The notes under the pieces: generated by a model | Database searches by the model: none | What the model saw: only the letters and a program-made list of their open reading frames with translations | Told to the model about the DNA's origin: nothing | Part shown: piece after piece, positions 34,941 to 42,262 of the stretch | How the letters are laid out: every line of letters begins with the position of its first letter | How positions within the stretch are numbered: the stretch's first letter is position 1 | Made by a program: the position numbers and the translations under genes | Assembly: GCF_014202975.1 (NCBI RefSeq) | Contig: NZ_JACHHZ010000007.1 | Span: 223,693 to 287,692 of the forward strand | Length of the DNA stretch: 64,000 nt | Source of the DNA: Povalibacter uvarum | Lineage (GTDB): Bacteria > Pseudomonadota > Gammaproteobacteria > Steroidobacterales > Steroidobacteraceae | Direction of reading: 5' to 3'

Positions 34941-36215
34941 CTACCGTGCCGGTGTCGAAGCAGCCTTCGCCGTGGACACCGGTCTAACGGCTTCGAGAAA
35001 TCCTGGAACGGCCGTCACATTGCTGCTGTCGTTGCGGACAGCGTCAGCGAAGTCCATCAGCACCCCGAAAGCATCGGCGGGCGGCTTGCGGCCCGGTTTC
35101 TTCGGGTAAGTCGCACTCTTGATGTAGTCGATGACTCGCTGGTAGCCGTCGGTCTTGCGGATCGACCACAGCGCACGATCGGTTTCGATGCGTTTGAAGG
35201 ACCACGGCGCGTAGCCGACGTTGTTCGCGAGCGACCAGTCAGCGATGCCCCGCAGCACGGGGTAACTGTTCTCCCCGAATTCGCCGAGCCACAGTGGAAT
35301 CCCCAGCTTCCGCGCATGCCGGAGGCGATCCCCCAGGCCGCCGCGCATCGTGTCGTGCGCCTGCAGTTCATCCTGCTTCGGATAGTGATGGGTCTGGAAG
35401 ACGAGCTTGTCGTCCCACTTGTTCGTCAGGGGGCTGAAATCGGAGCCCCACCAGTCGCCCTGGACGCTGATGAGATGGTTGCGATCGACGCTTCGGATCG
35501 CCGTGGTGATGACCCGATAGGAGGCTTCGAGCCGCCCCTTCTCGGCATCGTTGCGCGTGACGGGTTCGTTGAGAAGATCCCATGACCAGATGACAGGCTC
35601 GTCGGCGTAGCGGCGAGCGACGTGCTGCCAGATCTTCGCCGCCAGTTCGACGTTGCTCCAGTCGGCCCAGAAGCGGACCGATTCGCGGACTTCCTCGCTC
35701 GGGTTGTCGCTGTGATGGCCGGGGTTCTGGTATCCCGGCGCGGCGTGCATGTCGAACTGCACGTACAGGCCGAGCTCGCGGCAGAACCCGATGATCCGAT
35801 CGAAGTGACGGAACCCTTCGTCGGTCAGTCGTTTTCCATCCCAGAAGAGCCGATAGGAGAACGGCACACGGATGCTGTTGAAGCCTTGGGACTTGATCTG
35901 CCCGAGCGTGTTGCGATCGACGTAGTTCTCGCGCCAGCGATCGACGAAGCGATCTGCCTGCTGTTGGTTGCCGCCAAGCGCGTGCGTGACGCCGAGCTCG
36001 AACCCCGTCGGCGTGCTCCAGCCCTGCACGTCGATGTCGAGCATGTAGCCCTCGAACACCAGCCAGTTGCCGAGATTCGGCCCAACGAGCAGCAGCGACC
36101 TGCCTTCCGCATCGACGATGCCGGCGTTCCTGGTGTGAACGAACTGGGCGTTCGCACCCGCGTGCAGTGCGAACGCAAGCAGCAGGAGCCACCAACGGAA
36201 GCGGACGGCATTCAT
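34941..36215 (-). CDS. Exported GH5-family glycoside hydrolase
   Basis: A 424-residue protein with signal peptide (WWLLLLAFALHAGANA). It is a clan-A barrel with LVGPNLGNWLVFEGYM near the N terminus, the acid/base Glu in WSWDLLNEPV (about residue 216) and the nucleophile Glu in PLWLGEFGENS (about residue 310), the GH5 pattern. GNWLV at the N terminus recalls GH5 exo-beta-1,3-glucanases, but the substrate is not certain. Its ATG lies 1 nt after the TGA of the TonB-dependent receptor, so it is translationally coupled and likely acts on the receptor's ligand. Confidence 0.88.
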   Translation of the reverse strand: MNAVRFRWWLLLLAFALHAGANAQFVHTRNAGIVDAEGRSLLLVGPNLGNWLVFEGYMLDIDVQGWSTPTGFELGVTHALGGNQQQADRFVDRWRENYVDRNTLGQIKSQGFNSIRVPFSYRLFWDGKRLTDEGFRHFDRIIGFCRELGLYVQFDMHAAPGYQNPGHHSDNPSEEVRESVRFWADWSNVELAAKIWQHVARRYADEPVIWSWDLLNEPVTRNDAEKGRLEASYRVITTAIRSVDRNHLISVQGDWWGSDFSPLTNKWDDKLVFQTHHYPKQDELQAHDTMRGGLGDRLRHARKLGIPLWLGEFGENSYPVLRGIADWSLANNVGYAPWSFKRIETDRALWSIRKTDGYQRVIDYIKSATYPKKPGRKPPADAFGVLMDFADAVRNDSSNVTAVPGFLEAVRPVSTAKAASTPAR

Positions 36216-36216
36216 C

Positions 36217-38913
36217 TCACTGGAGGCTGTAGCGGAAGCCGAGCAGGTACTGCGTGCCGTACTCCGTGTACTCCTCCGGGAACGTCATCCCCAGGCTGTT
36301 CGAATCGCTGACCGTCGTCCGGAACGGCGAATCATTCAGGTTGTACACCTGGAACAGCAGCGACAGGCCTTCGAACCGCGTTCCGCCCTGGAAATCGTAG
36401 CCGAGCTGCAGGTCGACCTGGGTTTCGCTGAGCGTGTAGCGATACGTCCGTTGTCCGAAGAGCGCGCCGTATTCGCCTCGATACTGATCGCGATAGCGTC
36501 CGCTGACTCGTGCCGAGAAGCCGTTGCGCTCGAAGAACAACGTGCCGTTGGCCACGACCTTCGAAAGGCCCGGGATCGTATCGGTCGTCGAGCCGCCATC
36601 GGGACCATCGGGATCGATCGACGATTCTGTGTACGACGCATTCAACTGGATGCCGAATCCGGCCAGTGCGTCCGTGATGAGATCGCCCGTCAATGTGGTC
36701 GCACCCTCTATGCCGCGCATGTAGCCGCCCGTGCCGTTCGCCCAGGTGCTGAACGTTCCCATGTTCGAGATCGGCGTGATCCCGTTGTCGTCGTAGCCGG
36801 TGAAGTCCCACGGGATATTCTGCTGATAGATGTAGCTTTCGAGGTCCTTGTAGAAAATCGCCACGCTCACGTAGCTCGCATCGGCGATGTACTTCTCGAG
36901 CGATAGGTCGTACGCAGTGGCCCGGTAGGGCTCCAGCAGCGGATTGCCGCCACTACCGCCCCATTCGCGCGTCGTGGTGTTTACGCTCGCATCGCTGTCG
37001 GCGCTCAGGTAGTTGATCGGCGGCCGCATCAGCGTCTTCGCGGCGCCGGTGCGTGCGATCCATCCGCTGCCGAAGTCCGCGACGAGATTGAGACTCGGCA
37101 GCGTGTCGGTGTAGTCGGTGCCGAGCGTCTGGGCGCCGACCACGGCGCCGCCGTTCGCATTGAATCCCGTCGACGACTGGTCCGAAAGGATGTATTGGAC
37201 ACCCAGGTTTCCCCGCAGGCTGAAATTGCCGGACGTCTCGAGGCCGATGTCCATCTGCGCGTAGTACGTGTCGACGTCTTCATCGACTGTGTAGTCCTTA
37301 CGCAGATCGTCGTTGCTCTCGCTGATGGTCACGTCGTAGTAGCCATCGCGGATGAGCGCGTTGGGATCGAATGAGATGACGCGTCCCATGCCGACGAATC
37401 CGAGCGATGTCGGTGCATAGAGAAGCGATGGATCGACGAGCGTCGGTGCGCGTCCGTCCGGCAGATCCGCGAAGTACACCGTCGCGCGCTTCTCCTTCGT
37501 GCGGCGATTGAAGTTCGCGCCAACGTCAAAGCCGCTCACGAAGGGCATCTCGAAACTGCGACCCAGATTGATGCGGCCGGCCTTGATCCGGTCTTCCTGG
37601 ATCGAATCTTCCTGGCGCCCGTCGTGACCCCATTGCTGCGGATCCCAGAGATAGACGGCGGTAGAGGAGGAGAGATCAGGCAACGAGTAATCGCCGAAGC
37701 GGGACGACAGCGGGATGTCGAACCCGATGCTCTGCGGGCCCAGCAGTCCCGCGTAAGTCTCCAGCGTCGTCTGCTCGCGCTCAGCCTTCGAATAGTTCAG
37801 GTCGACATCGAGCGCCCACGCACCCATGGTGAACGTGTTCGCCCAGCCGCCCGAGTACAGCTTGTCGTCGCGGTCGTTGTCGTCGTTGCGGACGACGGGT
37901 TGCACGCCGTTGAGTGCGCCGTCGGTGACGATGGGCAGGCCATCCTTGTCGGTGAGGCCGGCGTTTGCATAGCTCACGGCGCCGCCGTTCCACCACGGAT
38001 CGTTGGTCCACATGGCGCCGTGCATGACCTCTTCCTGGCTGAACTTCGAATAGTAGAGATCGACCTCGCTGTGGAAGACTTCGTTGGGCTTGTACTCGAG
38101 GACCGCCATGGCGCCATCGCGTATCAGGTCGCGCGACTTCACCCATCCCTCCGAGCCCTGCAGCGCGATCGCGTCATCCGGCTTCCCCGCCTGCGGTGTG
38201 CCGTAGAGATTCGTGTTCGCCCACCACCATTCCTTGTAATGCTCCTCCTGGAATGGCGAGCTCAGCCGCGCGATGCCGAATGCAACACCGAGCGTGTTGT
38301 CAGCGAACTGATCCACGTACGAGAAGCTCGCCCGATAACCGAGATCCTCGCTGTCGGCGCTGACGTCGCCGAGCGAGTTGTACTCGCCGGATGCGCCGAA
38401 CACGACGCGGCGCTCGTCCAGGCTCAATGGATGGATCGTCTGCAGATTCACAGTGCCCGACAGGCCTTGCCCAATGAGCGAGGCATCCGGCGTCTTGTAG
38501 ACAGTGACTGCATTGATGAGCTCGGCCGGATACTGGTCGAACTCCACGCCTCGGCTGTCGCCGGTGCTGACCTGCTCACGCCCGTTCAGCGTCGTACCTA
38601 CGAACTGTTCCGACATGCCGCGCACGTTGATGACCTGCGAGCGTCCATCCACGCGTTGCGTGGCGAGTCCGGGCAAGCGCGCGATCGAGTCGGCGATGCT
38701 GACGTCCGGCAGTTTGCCGATGTCCTCGGCCGAGATCGTTTCGACGATCGAGTTCGATTCCAGTTTTACGTCGACCGACGTCGCTATGCTGTGACGGATG
38801 CCGGTGACGATGACTTCTTCCGGTGTCTCTGCCGGTGGTGTGGTCTGCGCCTGTGCGGCGCTGGCCGCGAAGAGCGCTGAACACATCGCAAGCTGCATGG
38901 CATGTCTGTTCAC
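36217..38913 (-). CDS. TonB-dependent receptor (Xanthomonas-Caulobacter type)
   Basis: An 898-residue outer-membrane receptor. Signal peptide (MCSALFAASAAQA), a TonB-box-like EEVIVTGIRHS, then the plug domain (LPDVSIADSIARLPGLATQR, VINVRGMSEQFVGTTLNGRE) and a 22-strand barrel ending in LGFRYSLQ. The plug style is that of the TonB-Xanth-Caul family, many of which import plant or algal oligosaccharides. The GTG start is chosen because AGGGGGA lies 5 nt upstream; an ATG lies five codons in. Upstream is a GH39 gene and downstream a coupled GH5 gene, so oligosaccharide uptake is likely. Confidence 0.9.
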   Translation of the reverse strand: MNRHAMQLAMCSALFAASAAQAQTTPPAETPEEVIVTGIRHSIATSVDVKLESNSIVETISAEDIGKLPDVSIADSIARLPGLATQRVDGRSQVINVRGMSEQFVGTTLNGREQVSTGDSRGVEFDQYPAELINAVTVYKTPDASLIGQGLSGTVNLQTIHPLSLDERRVVFGASGEYNSLGDVSADSEDLGYRASFSYVDQFADNTLGVAFGIARLSSPFQEEHYKEWWWANTNLYGTPQAGKPDDAIALQGSEGWVKSRDLIRDGAMAVLEYKPNEVFHSEVDLYYSKFSQEEVMHGAMWTNDPWWNGGAVSYANAGLTDKDGLPIVTDGALNGVQPVVRNDDNDRDDKLYSGGWANTFTMGAWALDVDLNYSKAEREQTTLETYAGLLGPQSIGFDIPLSSRFGDYSLPDLSSSTAVYLWDPQQWGHDGRQEDSIQEDRIKAGRINLGRSFEMPFVSGFDVGANFNRRTKEKRATVYFADLPDGRAPTLVDPSLLYAPTSLGFVGMGRVISFDPNALIRDGYYDVTISESNDDLRKDYTVDEDVDTYYAQMDIGLETSGNFSLRGNLGVQYILSDQSSTGFNANGGAVVGAQTLGTDYTDTLPSLNLVADFGSGWIARTGAAKTLMRPPINYLSADSDASVNTTTREWGGSGGNPLLEPYRATAYDLSLEKYIADASYVSVAIFYKDLESYIYQQNIPWDFTGYDDNGITPISNMGTFSTWANGTGGYMRGIEGATTLTGDLITDALAGFGIQLNASYTESSIDPDGPDGGSTTDTIPGLSKVVANGTLFFERNGFSARVSGRYRDQYRGEYGALFGQRTYRYTLSETQVDLQLGYDFQGGTRFEGLSLLFQVYNLNDSPFRTTVSDSNSLGMTFPEEYTEYGTQYLLGFRYSLQ

Positions 38914-39050
38914 GATATCCCCCTGTTCGCGTTGTCGGGCAACGCCTATCGCTGCGCGTCGCGGCAGCCTTCGTAGAGGAATTTGAGCTGCAGCGCACGA
39001 TGGCCGCAGTAGCGGAACCCACGTAAGTAGATTCCCGGTCGAACAGACCG

Positions 39051-40631
39051 TTATTGCCGGCTCTTTTCAGCGCTCAACGTGACGAGCACGACATCGTTCA
39101 CGCGCATGGGAACGGTGAACCGGAGCAGTCCATCGTGAGCCACCTTCACTTGCCGATTCGTCTCGGCGTTGTCGACGGTCAACTCGTTCAGTTGCTGGAG
39201 TTGAGAGCGAGTCAGGTCCTTGGGGGAGCCGATCTCCAGATACGCGGTGTAAGCATCGTTCGCGCGGTAGCCCGTGCGCCGGACCTCGAGCCGATAGCTG
39301 CCCGGCGGCAATGCCCGAAATACGAGATCCGCCGACGGCGCCGGCCGCGTCGGCGTGGCTTTTGTGTAGAAGGAACGATTGCTCACGTTCTGGTCGGGGT
39401 GTTCCCAGTCCCAGAGCACGATCGCCGTCCGCGACGGACTCGTCGAGATGAAGCTCTCGGTGTCCGCCGCGGGCACCGCATTTCCCTCGAGTGCATGCAG
39501 GTACTTGTAAGCGAAGAAGGCGGGCTTGCGGATGCCTTCACGGGTCATTAGACCGAAGCCGCCATGAAACGGCGAGGGCGGCGGCCCCGGCTCTTCGAAC
39601 AGATCGGTGAAGGTCCAGTAGCTCATCGCCTGGACCATTCCCTGCGTCGCCTTGAGCTTCGAGAGGATGTATGGCGCGCTGATGTAGGAGTCGTGCACCG
39701 AGTCGCGAGGCGTGTAACTCGTGCTCCATTCCGTGAAGTAGAGCGGCAGATTGGGGAATGCGGATCGCGATATCTGTTCGCGCACGTGACGGACGTCGCC
39801 GACGATCGCATCGGGTGAGGCGGATAGTTTCGTGTCGCTTTCGCCCTTCTCGTCGAGGAAGCCGCCATCGACGCCGTACGTATGTGTCGTGACGAAGTCG
39901 ACGGCGACACCGTTCTTCGCGGCGAAGTCCAGGAACTCCGGAACCCACGCGGCGCCCGCCGTCGACGGCCCGCCGACTCGCAGGGACGGATCGATCGCCT
40001 TGATCGTCTTGGCCGTCAGCGCGTACAGATCGAAGTAGGCTTTCTGGTCCGCTCGTTCCCAGAAGCCGTCGAGGTTCGGTTCGTTCCAGACTTCGAAGTA
40101 CCACTGGCGGACTTCATCCGCGCCATAGCGTTCGAACAGATGGCGAACGAACGCGTCGATGAGCGCGCGCCAGGCGTCGTGCTTCGGATGCGACGTATTG
40201 CCCTTCCAGTAGAAGATCGTCTGCCCGGATGTGGCCATGGCCTGCGGCGTGAAGCCAAGCTCGATGAACGGCCGGATATTCTTCGCGAGCAACTGGTCAT
40301 AGAGCTGGTCGATCTTCGTCCAGTCGTGGACGATGCGGTCGCCTTCCGTGCGAACGGTGCCGAGCACATCGTGGAAGATGTCGTGGAAGCGGACGTAGCG
40401 AAAGCCGAGCTCATCGACCGCCGTCTTCAGGTGCGCCTGCGTGTCCGGGCGAATCAGCGTGCCCGGAAAGTCCGATCCGATCGCCAGGTCGAAGAAACGA
40501 TCGACCGGCGCTTGCGCTTTCGACACATCGATATCGATCACCCGTCGCGGCGGGGCATCCGTTGCGGCGAGGCTCGCCATCGAGCCGGCAGCGCAAAGGC
40601 AGAGTACGGCAAGCGATCGAAGGGCGATCAA
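39051..40631 (-). CDS. Exported GH39-family glycosidase (beta-xylosidase-like)
   Basis: A 526-residue protein with signal peptide (ALRSLAVLCLCAAGSMASLA). The GH39 barrel has the acid/base Glu in YFEVWNEPNLDGFW (about residue 184) and the nucleophile Glu in LPLYFTEWSTSYTPRDS (about residue 301). A C-terminal beta domain follows. GH39 enzymes act on beta-xylosides, alpha-iduronides or exopolysaccharides. The only start that keeps the signal peptide is a TTG with AGAG upstream, 11 bp after the previous gene's stop, so translation probably depends on coupling. The first ATG, 17 codons later, would lose the signal. Confidence 0.88.
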   Translation of the reverse strand: MIALRSLAVLCLCAAGSMASLAATDAPPRRVIDIDVSKAQAPVDRFFDLAIGSDFPGTLIRPDTQAHLKTAVDELGFRYVRFHDIFHDVLGTVRTEGDRIVHDWTKIDQLYDQLLAKNIRPFIELGFTPQAMATSGQTIFYWKGNTSHPKHDAWRALIDAFVRHLFERYGADEVRQWYFEVWNEPNLDGFWERADQKAYFDLYALTAKTIKAIDPSLRVGGPSTAGAAWVPEFLDFAAKNGVAVDFVTTHTYGVDGGFLDEKGESDTKLSASPDAIVGDVRHVREQISRSAFPNLPLYFTEWSTSYTPRDSVHDSYISAPYILSKLKATQGMVQAMSYWTFTDLFEEPGPPPSPFHGGFGLMTREGIRKPAFFAYKYLHALEGNAVPAADTESFISTSPSRTAIVLWDWEHPDQNVSNRSFYTKATPTRPAPSADLVFRALPPGSYRLEVRRTGYRANDAYTAYLEIGSPKDLTRSQLQQLNELTVDNAETNRQVKVAHDGLLRFTVPMRVNDVVLVTLSAEKSRQ

Positions 40632-40642
40632 GCAGGCTGCTC

Positions 40643-41110
40643 TCAGGGTTTCTTGTCCGCGGCGGCGCCGCCAAGCACGCTGATGAGCTTGTCTTCGTTC
40701 AGGTACTTGGTGAACTCGCCGAGTCCTTCATTGACGCTGCGATCCGAGAACATCTCCGTCATGGCGGCTTCGCCCAGGATGCCGAAACTTGCCTCGATGG
40801 TGCCGGCTCCTTCGTAGCGAACGGCTTCGACGGTCTGGGCGCGACAGCGTTCAGTCAGCAGCGATTCGAACAGGCCCGCGACCTTCTTGTTGAGCTCGAC
40901 ACGCTGGGCCTCGGTAATGGCCGATACGTTCGACACTTGCGGATGCAGGGCGGCGATGCCGAAGATCCATCGGACGAGCGTGCCCTTGTCGTCGGCCGTG
41001 GTGGATTTCACGAGGCACTTCGCAAGATCGTCCGAGTACGGGCCGGCGTGGGCTGCGCCTGCCGCGAGCGACATTGCAGCGACGAGACTCCAGGCGGGGT
41101 TCCTGTTCAT
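40643..41110 (-). CDS. Small exported protein upstream of GH39, unknown
   Basis: A 155-residue protein with signal peptide (SLVAAMSLAAGAAHA). The mature part has two cysteines (LAKCLV, TERCRAQ) and a helical pattern; no family is recognised. The alanine-rich part FGILGEAAMTEMFSDRSV is followed by a C-terminal Lys tail. GGGAGA lies upstream of the ATG. As first gene of the leftward carbohydrate locus, it may be a binding or assembly accessory protein (inference). Confidence 0.72.
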   Translation of the reverse strand: MNRNPAWSLVAAMSLAAGAAHAGPYSDDLAKCLVKSTTADDKGTLVRWIFGIAALHPQVSNVSAITEAQRVELNKKVAGLFESLLTERCRAQTVEAVRYEGAGTIEASFGILGEAAMTEMFSDRSVNEGLGEFTKYLNEDKLISVLGGAAADKKP

Positions 41111-41218
41111 GAATCGCTCTCCCTCGACGTCTTGTTATAGGGGTCGCGTGCGATCGTAAGCTGTTCCCGTTCCACCGTCACGTCGGCCGCGTGGAATCGC
41201 CACCGGCCGGATCAAGGC

Positions 41219-41283
41219 ATGGACTCCCGCTTTCGCGGGAGTGACGCGAAACAGCCGTCATTCCCGCGAAAGCGGGAATCCAT
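41219..41283. repeat. Two CCCGCGAAAGCGGG-family repeat units in opposite orientation
   Basis: An inverted unit (41219-41246) and a direct unit (41256-41283) face each other 9 bp apart, forming a possible large cruciform. They lie in the gap between the divergent small exported protein and cupin genes, so here they are upstream of both. Confidence 0.85.
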
Positions 41284-41359
41284 CCGGTTGTGATTGCGCG
41301 CAGGTCGCGCTGCGTGTCCAATCCCGACCGCTACGCACGGCAAACACGGGAGACGGGTG

Positions 41360-41863
41360 ATGAAGCCGATCATGAATCTCGACGCAGTGGAGTTCGACGA
41401 CGTGGAGGAGAACGGTTTCTATACATCCAGTCGGGGCCAGATCGGTGCGCACATCGGAGCGCGGAAGCTCGGTTACAACCTGACGGTCGTGCCGCCGGGC
41501 AAGGCCCAGTGTCCGTTCCATTCCCATCATGGGGAGGAAGAGATGTTCTTCATCCTAGAAGGCGAAGGAGAGCTGCGCTTCGGCGACCAGCGTTATCCGA
41601 TCCGCAAACACGATGTCATTGCGTGTCCGACGGGCGGACCGGAAGTCGCGCATCAGATCATCAACACCGGCAAGACGACGATGCGCTACCTCTCGCTGTC
41701 GACGCTCGCCGAACTGGATGCCTGCGAATATCCCGATTCGCGGAAGGTGCTGATCGTCGCGGGGCAGGGCAACGACCTGAAACTGCGCAAGATGGTCCGT
41801 GCGGAGAACACGGTCGAGTACTACGACCGCGAACGCACGGACGAGCCGGAGAGGGCAGGCTAG
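41360..41863 (+). CDS. Cupin-domain protein
   Basis: A 167-residue single cupin. The first motif is CPFHSHHGEEEMFFILEGEG (metal-binding His/His/Glu) and the second is CPTGGPEVAHQIINTG. The C-terminal extension (DSRKVLIVAGQGNDLKL) is typical of bacterial cupins near sugar or sensory genes. Function may be metal-dependent catalysis or ligand binding; not assignable. GGGAGA lies upstream of the ATG. Convergent with the STAS gene. Confidence 0.85.
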   Translation: MKPIMNLDAVEFDDVEENGFYTSSRGQIGAHIGARKLGYNLTVVPPGKAQCPFHSHHGEEEMFFILEGEGELRFGDQRYPIRKHDVIACPTGGPEVAHQIINTGKTTMRYLSLSTLAELDACEYPDSRKVLIVAGQGNDLKLRKMVRAENTVEYYDRERTDEPERAG

Positions 41864-41881
41864 AGTCGGCGGGATCCCGGT

Positions 41882-42253
41882 CTATTCATTGTCCTGGACT
41901 TGTCGCTGGATGTCATCGAGATAGGCATCGAGCTCCGCGACGTTCTTGAAGATGCCGCCCGAGGGAATCGCTTTCACGATATCGAGAACCTTGCGGACCC
42001 CGGGCTGGGGGTTGACGACGGCAACCCTGCCGCCGCGCGGTTCGATGATCTTGCGCGCGCGGACGAAGCAACGGATCCCGGCGCTGCTCAGATACTCGAG
42101 ATGACTGAGATCGAAGACGAGTCTCAGCATTGGCGTGCCCGCGAGTAACCGATCGAGTGCCTCATCGAGCCGCGGCGCCGTGTTGCTGTCCAGTCGACCC
42201 GTCAGTGAGATCGTCGGCGTGGCGGTTTGATCGATCGCGATGTTGAGCGACAT
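41882..42253 (-). CDS. STAS-domain anti-sigma factor antagonist (RsbV/SpoIIAA-like)
   Basis: A 123-residue STAS protein (ISLTGRLDSNTAPRLDEALD; LRLVFDLSHLEYLSSAGIR). The phosphorylatable serine of the family corresponds to Ser 57 in LSSAG. In partner switching the unphosphorylated form sequesters a kinase/anti-sigma factor, and a PP2C phosphatase restores it. Its gene starts 9 bp after the end of the fused phosphatase-kinase, in the same direction, so the two form an operon. AGAGG lies upstream of the ATG. No sigma factor gene is adjacent. Confidence 0.9.
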   Translation of the reverse strand: MSLNIAIDQTATPTISLTGRLDSNTAPRLDEALDRLLAGTPMLRLVFDLSHLEYLSSAGIRCFVRARKIIEPRGGRVAVVNPQPGVRKVLDIVKAIPSGGIFKNVAELDAYLDDIQRQVQDNE

Positions 42254-42262
42254 GGGACCCTC

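Noticed and set aside
40529..40580. ATG at 40580 as start of the GH39 gene
   Set aside because: It would remove the signal peptide. The TTG at 40631 keeps it and fits coupling to the upstream gene.
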